Source: Sphingopyxis sp. OAS728 (GTDB lineage: Bacteria; Pseudomonadota; Alphaproteobacteria; Sphingomonadales; Sphingomonadaceae). From it: DNA of 64,000 bases. Within the stretch, counting starts at the first letter, position 1; each line of letters starts with the position of its first letter. The position numbers and the translations under genes were made by a program. The notes below the pieces were generated by a model. The model was not told where the DNA came from. It saw only the letters and a program-made list of their open reading frames with translations, and ran no database searches. Below are positions 1-8,129 of this stretch, one piece after another. The stretch spans positions 620,001-684,000 of the forward strand of contig NZ_JADBDT010000001.1 in assembly GCF_014873485.1 (NCBI RefSeq), read 5' to 3'.

Positions 1-1
1 G

Positions 2-430
2 GTCGCTGCGCCCAAGCAGGAAGCTCGTCCTGCCGTCGAGACACCAACGGCCGATGGTGCGCTGGGTGGCGATGCAGCGCCGAAGCCCGATGCGCCGCGT
101 ATCGTTTCGATCGGCCCCGGCGGCTTCATCCGCCAGGGTCCCGGCGACCAGCAGGCACCGATCCCGCCCGCGCCGCCGCGCCGGCTGGTGCCCGCGAAGC
201 CGAGCCCCGAGATCGCCGACAAGACGACCTTGCTCGACCTCAACGACCGCATCTGCCGCTGGCCGATGGGACATCCCGGCGAGCCTGACTTCCATTTCTG
301 CGGTGACGCGGTGAACCCGGGTTTCCCATATTGCGTCCAGCATTGCGGCCGCGCCTATCAGGCACAGCTGCCGCGCGGCACGCGCCGCCCGCCCCCGCCC
401 CCGCCGTTCGGTGGCCCCCGGGTTCGTTAA
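2..430 (+). CDS. gcrA: GcrA cell-cycle regulator, C-terminal part (5' end outside window)
   Basis: The reading frame enters from the left edge and ends at a TAA. The conserved GcrA C-terminus is visible: a CRWPMG motif, then PDFHFCG and a PYCVQHC segment, i.e. the Cys/His-rich block that follows the variable linker. GcrA is the alphaproteobacterial sigma70 cofactor that activates promoters with m6A-methylated GANTC sites and drives the cell-cycle programme together with CtrA, DnaA and CcrM. The N-terminal helix-turn-helix region is not in the window. After the conserved block comes a basic, proline-rich tail containing six consecutive prolines. The linker upstream is Ala/Pro-rich, as usual for the family. 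Confidence 0.9.
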   Translation, partial: VAAPKQEARPAVETPTADGALGGDAAPKPDAPRIVSIGPGGFIRQGPGDQQAPIPPAPPRRLVPAKPSPEIADKTTLLDLNDRICRWPMGHPGEPDFHFCGDAVNPGFPYCVQHCGRAYQAQLPRGTRRPPPPPPFGGPRVR

Positions 431-439
431 GACCGTGCG

Positions 440-844
440 GTGAGGCCCTTCGGGCAGGAATTTGAATTCGCGCGCGCGCTCGGCCTGCAAATGGTCGAGC
501 GCGGCGACGGACGCTGCACGATGGCGATCGACATCGATCCCCATAAGCATTTCAGCCCGCAAGGCGCTGCCCACGGTGGCGTCGCCTACTCGCTCGCCGA
601 CACCGCTATGGGCGGCGCGCTGACCAGCGTGCTCGCCGACGACCAGTGGTGCGCGACGCTGGAAATCAAGTTCAACTATCATGTCCGCGTCGGCGAAGGT
701 CGGCTGACGTGCGAGGCGTCGGTGCTGCACCGTGGCAAGCGCGTCGCGAATATCGACGCGCGCCTCTATCAGGACGGCCGTCTCGTCAGCAGCGCGAACG
801 GCAATTTCGCGATCTTCGCCGCGCCCCACGCGCGACCGGCATAG
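440..844 (+). CDS. PaaI-family hotdog thioesterase
   Basis: A 134-residue hotdog-fold protein, the usual size for PaaI/YbgC-like acyl-CoA thioesterases. The family signature HGGVAYSLADTAMGGA lies around residues 46-61, with the preceding PQGAAHGG loop typical of PaaI proteins. It probably hydrolyses acyl- or aryl-CoA thioesters in the cytoplasm; the substrate cannot be read from sequence. The start is a GTG nine bases after the gcrA stop, with no better ATG upstream, so it may be co-transcribed with gcrA. It ends just before a hairpin shared with the converging outer-membrane protein gene. Confidence 0.85.
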   Translation: MRPFGQEFEFARALGLQMVERGDGRCTMAIDIDPHKHFSPQGAAHGGVAYSLADTAMGGALTSVLADDQWCATLEIKFNYHVRVGEGRLTCEASVLHRGKRVANIDARLYQDGRLVSSANGNFAIFAAPHARPA

Positions 845-847
845 GTA

Positions 848-876
848 AGGCGCCGGATCGCGTGGACCCGGCGCCT
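848..876. terminator. Hairpin between converging genes
   Basis: A perfect 9-base inverted repeat (AGGCGCCGG at 848-856, CCGGCGCCT at 868-876) with an 11-base loop lies in the 52-base gap between two converging stop codons. There is no long T-run on either side, so it is a plausible bidirectional terminator rather than a textbook intrinsic one. Confidence 0.6.
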
Positions 877-896
877 CCCTTTCCGCTCCCAAGAGG

Positions 897-1727
897 TCAG
901 AAGCGGTAACTGATCGCGCCGCGCACGCTGTGCGTACGGAAATGAGCGTTGCTGCGCTGAATGTCCGTCCCGCCGCCATTCAGCAGGAACGGATTGGTCG
1001 GCGGCGCGGTGCCCGCACCGACGTTGACGACATAATCCTTGTCCTTGATATCGGTGTAGAGATACTCGAGGCCGACCGAGATGTTGTTCGTCACCATGAC
1101 TTCGGCGCCGCCGCCTGCGGCATAACCCCAGCCGTTGGTCTTGCCATTGTCGGCAAAGCTGTTCGCGGTGTTGCTCGTCGTGAATTTGTTGTCGAGGCGC
1201 GCATAAGCGCCGCCACCGGTGACATAGAAGAGCGCGCCGCCGCCGGGCGTATAGCCGGCGCGCAAGCGGGCATTCGCCTGATAGTCGGCCTCGCGGCTCA
1301 TCGTGTAGCTCGCGGGCGTGGTCGAAAAGCCGCTGACGCTGTCGCGCGCGGCGCTGTGGCCGCCCTCGACGACTGCGCCGAGCACGAAATTGCCCATGCG
1401 GCGGTCATAGCCAAGACGGCCGAAAAACTCCGGGCCATCCTTGTCGTTGCGACAGCCGCTATTGGCGGTCCCCGTCGCCGCGCCGTTGCAGAAACCGGGC
1501 GCGAATGCGTCCGTCCCGCCAGAAGTGTTGACCGGGTCGCCATAGGTGCCGTCGCGGTTGGTATCGAAGGTCAGGGTTTCGCCGCGATCGCTTCCCTGGA
1601 GCGACGCGCCGCCGCCAACCGAGATATACGGACCGTTAAAGTCCTTCGACGGATCGCGATCCTGAGCGAGCGCCGGAACGGCGAGCAAAGGGGCCGCCGA
1701 AATGGCGAGGAGAGCTGCGAATTTCAT
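897..1727 (-). CDS. Outer-membrane beta-barrel protein (opacity/OmpA-barrel type)
   Basis: A 276-residue protein with a clear Sec signal peptide (residues 1-21, ending VPALA before QDRD). The body is Gly/Asn/Thr-rich with alternating aromatic residues, a repeated GGGA pattern and the segment SVGLEYLYTDI, typical of small outer-membrane barrels. It ends in a C-terminal phenylalanine (RGAISYRF), the BAM recognition signature. The start chosen is the ATG preceded by GGAG eight bases upstream. The frame stays open further upstream through the parE region, but that part is shadow sequence. It is divergent from parE across about 170 bases. The function (porin, adhesion or structural) cannot be specified. 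Confidence 0.85.
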   Translation of the reverse strand: MKFAALLAISAAPLLAVPALAQDRDPSKDFNGPYISVGGGASLQGSDRGETLTFDTNRDGTYGDPVNTSGGTDAFAPGFCNGAATGTANSGCRNDKDGPEFFGRLGYDRRMGNFVLGAVVEGGHSAARDSVSGFSTTPASYTMSREADYQANARLRAGYTPGGGALFYVTGGGAYARLDNKFTTSNTANSFADNGKTNGWGYAAGGGAEVMVTNNISVGLEYLYTDIKDKDYVVNVGAGTAPPTNPFLLNGGGTDIQRSNAHFRTHSVRGAISYRF

Positions 1728-1898
1728 TGTTATTACTCCACTTTTTGGTGACTTTGCAGTCGCCCTCTCAACCCGGGGCTTCCGATCAAAGTTCCGCGCG
1801 GCGCCCGAAATGCGATGAACCGAGCCTATGCCGGGGCGCACATCCCGCGCCAAAAACCGCGCTTGCCAGCGCCCTTGCCGCCCCCTTATAGCCATCAC

Positions 1899-3878
1899 AT
1901 GAGTCACGATTTGTTCGACAGCAACCTGCCCGCGACCGACAGCTACAACGCCTCGCAGATCGAGGTGCTCGAAGGGCTGGAACCCGTCCGCCGCCGTCCC
2001 GGCATGTATATCGGCGGCACCGACGAACGCGCGCTGCATCACCTCGCCGCCGAGGTTATCGACAACAGCATGGACGAGGCGGTTGCGGGCCACGCAACGC
2101 GGATCGAGATCGAACTCGATGTCGGCAATAGGCTGACCGTCGTCGACAACGGCCGCGGCATGCCGGTCGACCCGCACCCGAAATTCCCGGGCAAGTCGGC
2201 GCTCGAAGTCATCATGACGATGCTCCACTCGGGCGGCAAGTTCGAGGGCAAGGCCTATGCAACGTCGGGCGGCCTGCACGGCGTCGGGGTTAGCGTCGTC
2301 AACGCGCTGTCGATCGAAACCGAAATAGAGGTCGCGCGCGGCAAGCAGCTTTATCGCCAGCGTTTCTCGCGCGGCACCCCGCTTGGCGGGCTCGAGGAAC
2401 TCGGCCCCACCCCCAACCGCCGCGGAACGAGCGTCAGCTTCATCCCCGACCCCGAAATCTTCGGCGACCATGGCCGGTTCAAGCCGCAGCGCCTGTACCG
2501 TATGGCGCGCTCGAAGGCCTATCTTTTCGCGGGCGTCGAAATCCGCTGGAAATGCGCCCCCGAACTGATCGGCGACGACACCCCTGCCGAGGCCGTGTTC
2601 CAATTCCCCGGCGGTCTCGCCGATCATCTCAAGGAACAGATCGGCACACGCGAATGTGCGACCGCCGAACCCTTTGTCGGACGTCAGGAGTTTCCGGGCG
2701 AACAGGGCCGCGCCGAATGGGCGATCGCCTGGCCGTTGTGGTCCGACGGGTCATACAGCTGGTATTGCAACACGATCCCGACCCCCGCAGGCGGCACGCA
2801 CGAAGCCGGGCTCCGTTCGGCGCTGACCAAGGGTTTACGCGCCTTTGGCGAGCTGATCGGACAGAAGAAGGCCACGCAGATCACTGCCGAGGACGTGTTC
2901 AATGGCGGCGAGATGATGCTGTCGGTCTTCATCCGCGAGCCGCAATTCCAGAGCCAGACCAAGGACCGGCTGTCGAGCCCCGAGGCCGCACGCTTCACCG
3001 AAAATGCCGTGCGCGACCATTTCGACCATTTCCTGTCGGACAATATGGACCGCGGCCGCGCGCTCTTGGGACTCGTCCTCGACCGGATGGACGAGCGGCT
3101 GAAGCGCAAGGCCGAGCGCGAGGTCAAGCGCAAGACCGCGACAAGCGGCCGCAAGCTGCGCCTGCCGGGCAAGCTAACAGATTGTGCGAATGACGGCCCC
3201 GAAGGCACGGAATTGTTTATCGTCGAAGGCGACAGCGCCGGCGGGAGCGCGAAGCAAGCGCGCGACCGCAAGACGCAGGCGATTTTGCCGATCCGCGGCA
3301 AGATTTTGAACGTCGCGAGTGCCAGCGCCGACAAGATCCGCGCCAATCAGGAAATCGCCGATCTTGCGCTCGCGCTCGGCTGCGGGATGCGCAAGGATTG
3401 CGACGCCGACCGGCTGCGCTACGAGAAGATCGTGATTATGACCGACGCCGACGTCGACGGTGCGCATATCGCGACGCTCTTGATGACCTTCTTCTTTCAG
3501 GAAATGCCCGACATCGTCCGGCGTGGTCATGTCTATCTCGCGCAGCCGCCGCTCTATCGCCTGACCGCGGGCAGCACGTCGGCCTACGCCCGCGACGACA
3601 CGCACCGCGCCGAGCTCGAGGCGACGCAGTTCAAGGGCAAGAAGGTCGAGGTCGGCCGCTTCAAGGGATTGGGTGAGATGAACCCCAACCAGTTGAAAGA
3701 AACGACGATGGATCCGGCGACGCGCTCAATGCTGCGCGTCACGCTGCCGCAGGAATATGAGGAGCGGCATCTGGTCAAGGATCTGGTCGATCGGCTGATG
3801 GGCAAACATCCCGAACATCGTTTCCAGTTCATTCAGGCCAACGCCGCGACGCTCGACGAGGCCGCGATCGACGCCTGA
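1899..3878 (+). CDS. parE: DNA topoisomerase IV subunit B
   Basis: A 659-residue type IIA topoisomerase ATPase subunit. The GHKL fold is seen in AEVIDNSMDEAVAG (about residues 49-62), DNGRGMPV and SGGLHGVGVSVVNAL. The TOPRIM domain has EGDSAGGSAKQARDR with ILPIRGKILNV and the metal-binding TDADVDGAHI. ParE rather than GyrB is favoured by length (GyrB is normally about 800 residues) and by the KGLGEMNP...MDP ending without an insert. It pairs with ParC (not in window) to decatenate daughter chromosomes. The start is the ATG opening MSHDLFD; 28 in-frame codons upstream are not conserved-looking. No strong ribosome site is visible. Confidence 0.95.
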   Translation: MSHDLFDSNLPATDSYNASQIEVLEGLEPVRRRPGMYIGGTDERALHHLAAEVIDNSMDEAVAGHATRIEIELDVGNRLTVVDNGRGMPVDPHPKFPGKSALEVIMTMLHSGGKFEGKAYATSGGLHGVGVSVVNALSIETEIEVARGKQLYRQRFSRGTPLGGLEELGPTPNRRGTSVSFIPDPEIFGDHGRFKPQRLYRMARSKAYLFAGVEIRWKCAPELIGDDTPAEAVFQFPGGLADHLKEQIGTRECATAEPFVGRQEFPGEQGRAEWAIAWPLWSDGSYSWYCNTIPTPAGGTHEAGLRSALTKGLRAFGELIGQKKATQITAEDVFNGGEMMLSVFIREPQFQSQTKDRLSSPEAARFTENAVRDHFDHFLSDNMDRGRALLGLVLDRMDERLKRKAEREVKRKTATSGRKLRLPGKLTDCANDGPEGTELFIVEGDSAGGSAKQARDRKTQAILPIRGKILNVASASADKIRANQEIADLALALGCGMRKDCDADRLRYEKIVIMTDADVDGAHIATLLMTFFFQEMPDIVRRGHVYLAQPPLYRLTAGSTSAYARDDTHRAELEATQFKGKKVEVGRFKGLGEMNPNQLKETTMDPATRSMLRVTLPQEYEERHLVKDLVDRLMGKHPEHRFQFIQANAATLDEAAIDA

Positions 3879-3888
3879 GGAGGCATTC

Positions 3889-5256
3889 ATGGCGAGATTT
3901 CGGGCGGGGGCAATAGCGGCAGCGATGCTCCTCATGCTTCCGCCTCACATCGCCAGTGCGCGCGCGCCAGAAAGGGCGGCTCCCGCAGCGCAAACCGCTT
4001 TCGAGCGGCGCGCCGCGCAGCTCGTCGACCTGTTCGGCGGCAAAATCGCCTATTCCGATTATTTCGACCCGCACTTCCAGACGGCGGTGCCGGAACCACA
4101 ATTCGATGCGTTCCGAGCCGGCCTGATCGCGCAATATGGCCAAGCTGTCGCGATTGATAAAATCACGGCCGCCGATGATCGTTCGGGAACCGTCCTGCTG
4201 CGTCTGGAAAGGGGCGTAGCAACCGTCCTGATCGACGTCGGCATCGCGGCCGACGCGCGCGTGACGGGGCTGCGGGTGACGGGGATCACGGTGCCCGGCG
4301 ACAATTTCGACAAGGTCGCGGAAGAGATCGCGCAATTGCCGGGACAGAAGGGCTTTCTCGTCGCCGAGCTCGATGGCAGCATCATCCGCCCCCTCGCCTC
4401 GGCCAACGCCGACCGGCAGTTTGCAACGGGTTCGACCTTCAAACTTTATATTCTCGACGAACTCGCGGCGCAGGTGACGGCGGGCAAGCGCCGATGGTCC
4501 GATGTCGTCCCGCTGTCGCATGTCAGCTTTTCATCGGCGGCTACGGCAAACTGGCCTGAAAAAACCCCGGTAACGCTTCAGACGCTTGCCAACTGGATGA
4601 TATCGGTCAGCGACAATGGCGCGGCGGATACGCTGATCCACCTTATCGGACGCGAAGCGATCGAGGCGCGGATGAGAAGCGCGGGACACGCCGCCCCGTC
4701 GCTCAACATCCCACTGCTGACGACGGTCGAGGCCTTCGCGCTCAAGGGCAATAATTTCAACGACCTGCGCCCGCTTTTTGTCAAAGGCAATGACGCCGTA
4801 CAGCGCAAACTGCTCAAGGACAATCGGCACCGCCTCACCCTCGCCAATGTCGATGGGATCAGCTTCACCGCGGGCCCGCGTTTCATCGACAGTCTCGAAT
4901 GGTTCGCAAGTCCGAACGATATCGCACGGCTGATGGTCGATCTGCGCGCGCGGCAATCGAAAACAATTCTTGAAGCGATGGCGATCAACAATGGCGTCGG
5001 TCCGGTCGCGGCGGCGGACTGGGCATATCTCGGCTACAAGGGCGGGTCCGAAAATGGCGTGCTGTCGATGAGCCTGCTCGGGCAGCGCAAGTCGGACGGC
5101 CGCTGGTTTGTGGTGACCGCGAGCTGGAACAATCCCGAGGCCAATGTCGCGGCCGAGCGGCTGGTCGCGCTGGTTACGCGTCTGCTCGCGCTCGCAGCGC
5201 ATGACCGCCATGCAGCGCCAGCGTCAGGCACGCCGCCAGCAGCACGGCATCCTTGA
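3889..5256 (+). CDS. Two-domain serine hydrolase, class A beta-lactamase-like
   Basis: A 455-residue exported protein (hydrophobic signal, residues 1-25) that follows parE after 10 bases. Residues about 38-135 form a small alpha/beta domain resembling NTF2/DUF3887-like modules. From about 150 there is a beta-lactamase/DD-peptidase fold with S182-T-F-K185 (SxxK), S241-D-N243 (SDN) and K384-G-G386 (KTG equivalent). The spot where class A enzymes carry ExELN (Glu166) reads APSLN here, so the deacylating glutamate appears replaced by Ala269. This arrangement recalls ORF12/Cpe-type proteins, so beta-lactam hydrolysis is doubtful. Its 3' end overlaps the converging DUF417 gene by 83 bases. Confidence 0.8.
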   Translation: MARFRAGAIAAAMLLMLPPHIASARAPERAAPAAQTAFERRAAQLVDLFGGKIAYSDYFDPHFQTAVPEPQFDAFRAGLIAQYGQAVAIDKITAADDRSGTVLLRLERGVATVLIDVGIAADARVTGLRVTGITVPGDNFDKVAEEIAQLPGQKGFLVAELDGSIIRPLASANADRQFATGSTFKLYILDELAAQVTAGKRRWSDVVPLSHVSFSSAATANWPEKTPVTLQTLANWMISVSDNGAADTLIHLIGREAIEARMRSAGHAAPSLNIPLLTTVEAFALKGNNFNDLRPLFVKGNDAVQRKLLKDNRHRLTLANVDGISFTAGPRFIDSLEWFASPNDIARLMVDLRARQSKTILEAMAINNGVGPVAAADWAYLGYKGGSENGVLSMSLLGQRKSDGRWFVVTASWNNPEANVAAERLVALVTRLLALAAHDRHAAPASGTPPAARHP

Positions 5257-5644
5257 ACAGGAACTGCGCGGTCGAACCCATGAAAGGGAAACCATAGCCT
5301 TCCTCCCACAACGGCACGCCAAAGCTGAAGCTGAGCGTGATGAGGAAGGTGGTCATGCCCATCAGCCCGCCGATCAGCCCCGCACGGTGCGACCATGCCC
5401 CTAGCGCGATCAACGCACCGGTCGCCAGCTCTATTGTCCCGATGACATTGCTGGTGCCTTGCACGCCAATCAGCGGATACATCCACGAAAACAGCGGGTA
5501 ATGCATCGCAATCTTCGCCACGCCTTCGGCTTCATAGGTCGCAAATTTGGCCACCCCGAAAAATGCGAAGATGAACAGCATCGACCAGCGAAGCGCGCAG
5601 ATTGCAAAGGCCTGAGACGGCAGTTTGTCCAGAATTTTGAGCAT
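5174..5644 (-). CDS. DUF417 (YkgB/RclC-like) inner-membrane protein
   Basis: A 156-residue membrane protein with about four hydrophobic segments. It matches the DUF417/YkgB pattern: RWSMLFIFAFFGVAKFATYEAEG near residues 19-41, a Pro-Leu loop, then a second helix pair with TTFLITLSFSFGVP and a GYGFPFMG...FLFKD segment. The E. coli relative RclC belongs to the reactive-chlorine resistance regulon, but no rclR or rclA neighbour is visible, so that role is only a possibility. The C-terminal end lies antiparallel inside the end of the serine hydrolase gene. The LysR gene lies 57 bases downstream on the other side. Confidence 0.8.
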   Translation of the reverse strand: MLKILDKLPSQAFAICALRWSMLFIFAFFGVAKFATYEAEGVAKIAMHYPLFSWMYPLIGVQGTSNVIGTIELATGALIALGAWSHRAGLIGGLMGMTTFLITLSFSFGVPLWEEGYGFPFMGSTAQFLFKDAVLLAACLTLALHGGHALRARADA

Positions 5645-5700
5645 GAATACCCCCGATGATGGTTTCGGGGTTATTCGGGCGCAGCCGCGGCCCGGTTACA

Positions 5701-6495
5701 TCAGGCGGCGGTTAGCGCCGCAACCAGCGCCTTGACCTTCGCCTGCCGCCATTGCGGGGTCGGCGCGACGAGCCAGTAACCGCGCTTCACGGCGACGCTG
5801 CCACCGACCTGCCGGACGCGGCCCGCCGCGATATCGGCCTCGGCGAGCATCGCCGGCACATTCGCATGTCCCAGACCGTTCGCCGCGGCGTCGATCGCCA
5901 GCCCGGCATCGCCCAGCCGCAGGGCCGGTTCGCCATCGCCCGCCGGGCAACCCGGCCACGCGATGCGCGTATCGCTGTTGCTGCCGGGCCCCGCGACGGT
6001 CACCATCAACGCGTCGGCCAGCGCAACGCCTTCATGTTCGCCCGCGCCGTCGGTCCAGAAAATCGCCAGATCGAGGTTTGCTTCGGTGAAATCGATCCCG
6101 CCGTCAGCCGACACCAGCGTGAAGCGCACATCGGGCGCCTGCTGGCTATAGCGCGCGAGGCGCGGCGCAAGCCATTTCGCGGTCAAGTCGCGCGGCGCCG
6201 CGATCGTCAGGGACTGCGACGATTGCCCGGCCTGCATCGCGCGCACCGATTCCTCAAACTGCAAAAAGCCCTGACGCAGCGCGTCGAGGCCGGCATCGGC
6301 CTCGCCCGTCAGTTCGAGACCCTTGGGCGTGCGGCGGAACAGCACGACGCCCAGCATATCCTCGAGCGCGCGGATTTGTTGTCCCACCGCCGCAGGCGTC
6401 ACCGCCAGTTCGTCGGCGGCGCGCGTGAAGCTCAAATGCCGGGCAGCGGCGTCAAACACGCGCAGGGCGTTCAGCGGCAGGTGCGTGCGCTTCAT
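5701..6495 (-). CDS. LysR-family transcriptional regulator, GcvA-like
   Basis: A 264-residue LysR protein. The N-terminal winged helix opens with LPLNALRVFDAAARHLSFTR, AADELAVTPAAVGQQIRALE and LFRRTPKGLELT, which is the GcvA subgroup signature. The substrate-binding half follows from about residue 90. The start ATG overlaps the apaG stop (ATGA), so translation is coupled to apaG and the gene sits at the end of the leuB-metZ-apaG run. GcvA-like regulators control very varied targets; the ligand here is unknown. The C-terminal half is slightly short and Ala-rich but shows no frameshift. Confidence 0.88.
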   Translation of the reverse strand: MKRTHLPLNALRVFDAAARHLSFTRAADELAVTPAAVGQQIRALEDMLGVVLFRRTPKGLELTGEADAGLDALRQGFLQFEESVRAMQAGQSSQSLTIAAPRDLTAKWLAPRLARYSQQAPDVRFTLVSADGGIDFTEANLDLAIFWTDGAGEHEGVALADALMVTVAGPGSNSDTRIAWPGCPAGDGEPALRLGDAGLAIDAAANGLGHANVPAMLAEADIAAGRVRQVGGSVAVKRGYWLVAPTPQWRQAKVKALVAALTAA

Positions 6496-6902
6496 GACGC
6501 GGTCGCAGGCGCCACGAGCGGGAAATGCGGGATCGCGACGAGCAACTGCGATCCGTCGCCCAGTTCCATCGCATAGCTTCCGACCATCGATCCCTCGGGG
6601 GTCGGCAGCGGGCAACCCGAAACATAGTCGTAGGCGCCGCCGGGCACGATCAACGGCTGCTCGCCGACGACGCCCTCGCCCTCGACTTCGCTGACCTGGC
6701 CGCGCCCGTCGCTGATCCGCCAATGGCGGCTGATCAGCTGCACCGCTTCCTCGCCATGATTTTCGACGCGGACATGATAGGCCCAGAACCAGCGGCCGAG
6801 CGCAGGGTGCGACTGTTCGGGCAGATAGCTGACCGCCACGCGCACGGTGATTGCTCCGGTGGTCGCCGCAAAGGGAAAGAAGGAGTCGATCATCGTGCTC
6901 AT
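6492..6902 (-). CDS. apaG: ApaG domain protein
   Basis: A 136-residue single-domain ApaG protein. The fibronectin-like fold is recognisable from VRVAVSYLPEQS, AYHVRVENHGEEAVQLISRHWRISDG, the conserved GEGVVGEQPLIVPGGAYDYVSGCPLPTPEGSMVG block and a final IPHFPLV. The E. coli homologue is linked to cobalt resistance and magnesium efflux genetically; the biochemical role is not settled. An alternative ATG lies three codons downstream. The gene starts 14 bases after metZ and overlaps the LysR gene by four bases. Confidence 0.92.
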   Translation of the reverse strand: MSTMIDSFFPFAATTGAITVRVAVSYLPEQSHPALGRWFWAYHVRVENHGEEAVQLISRHWRISDGRGQVSEVEGEGVVGEQPLIVPGGAYDYVSGCPLPTPEGSMVGSYAMELGDGSQLLVAIPHFPLVAPATAS

Positions 6903-6916
6903 GGGGCCAGCGTCGC

Positions 6917-8125
6917 TCAAAGCCCGACCTTGGTCAATGCCTGGTCCAGATCGGCGATGATATCGCGCGGATCCTCGAGCCCGATATTGATGCGCAGCAT
7001 GCCCTCGACGACGCCCATATCGGCGCGCGCCTCGGCGCTGACGCCATAGTGGGTGGTCGAGGCCGGATGACAGCAGAGGCTGCGCGAGTCGCCGATATTG
7101 TTCGAAATATCGACGAGTTCGAGGGCATTGAGCAGACCCATCGCCTGTTCGCGGCCGCCGTCGAGTATGAAGGAAAAGATCGGCCCGCACGCCTCCATCT
7201 GGCTCATCGCCAGATTGTGCTGCGGGTGGCTTGCGAGGCCCGGGTGCAAGATGCGCGGCACGCGGCTTTCGACGAACTTGCCGACCGCGAGCGCGTTTTC
7301 GGACTGGCGGCGCGCGCGCAGATCGAGCGTCTCGAGGCCCTTGAGCACGACCCATGCGTTGAAGGGCGAGAGATTCGGCCCGGTGTTGCGCTGGAACGGC
7401 AGCAGCACATCGTTGATGAACTTCTCGGTCCCGCACACGGCACCGGCGAGGACGCGCCCCTGCCCGTCCATCAGCTTGGTTGCCGAATAGGCGACGACAT
7501 CGGCGCCGAAATCCATCGGGCGCTGCAGCACCGCGGTCGCAAAGGCATTGTCGACCACCGACGTGATGCCGTGCGCTTTCGCCAGCGCGCAGACATGCTT
7601 CACATCGACGATATCCATCGTCGGGTTCGCGGGCGTTTCGAAGAAGAAGACCTTGGTGTTCGGCTTGATCGCCTTTTCCCACGCATCATTGTCGCGGCCG
7701 TCGACGACCGTCGTTTCGATCCCGAAACGCGGACACAGATGATCGACGAGCCAGCGGCACGAACCGAACGCGGCTTTCGCCGCGACGATATGGTCGCCCG
7801 CCGACAATTGGCACAGCAAAGCCGTCGTCATTGCCGCCATGCCGGTCGCCTGCGCGCGGCAGGCCTCGGCGCCCTCCATCAGCGCGATGCGCTCCTCGAG
7901 CATCGCCACCGTCGGGTTCTGCAGGCGCGAATAGGTCATGCCCTGCTCTTCGCCCGCAAAGCGCGCCGCCACTTCCTCGGCACTGTCATAGGTATAGCCC
8001 GAGGACAGGAAGAGTGCCTCCGACGTCTCGCCATGTTCGCTGCGCCAGGTGCCACCGCGCACCGCCTGCGTTGCCGGATGCCAGTTGCGTGTCTTGTTCC
8101 GGTCGAGGCCCGTCGTCTTCTTCAT
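6917..8125 (-). CDS. metZ: O-succinylhomoserine sulfhydrylase
   Basis: A 402-residue PLP-dependent Cys/Met metabolism enzyme. YSRLQNPT (about residues 65-72), ETPANPTMDIVD and SATKLMDGQGR with the PLP lysine at K217 place it with MetZ. The N-terminal NWHPATQAVRGG is typical of alphaproteobacterial MetZ. It makes homocysteine directly from O-succinylhomoserine and sulfide. Its sulfide supply would come from the assimilatory pathway whose activation genes (cysD, cysNC) lie at the other end of this window. It starts four bases after leuB. No SAM-II-like leader is evident in the short leuB upstream gap. Confidence 0.93.
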   Translation of the reverse strand: MKKTTGLDRNKTRNWHPATQAVRGGTWRSEHGETSEALFLSSGYTYDSAEEVAARFAGEEQGMTYSRLQNPTVAMLEERIALMEGAEACRAQATGMAAMTTALLCQLSAGDHIVAAKAAFGSCRWLVDHLCPRFGIETTVVDGRDNDAWEKAIKPNTKVFFFETPANPTMDIVDVKHVCALAKAHGITSVVDNAFATAVLQRPMDFGADVVAYSATKLMDGQGRVLAGAVCGTEKFINDVLLPFQRNTGPNLSPFNAWVVLKGLETLDLRARRQSENALAVGKFVESRVPRILHPGLASHPQHNLAMSQMEACGPIFSFILDGGREQAMGLLNALELVDISNNIGDSRSLCCHPASTTHYGVSAEARADMGVVEGMLRINIGLEDPRDIIADLDQALTKVGL

Positions 8126-8129
8126 TCTT

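Noticed and set aside
1728..2627. Minus-strand open frame continuous with the outer-membrane protein gene and extending through parE
   Set aside because: It has no family signal; the true start is at the signal peptide and ribosome site at 1727, and parE is clear on the other strand.
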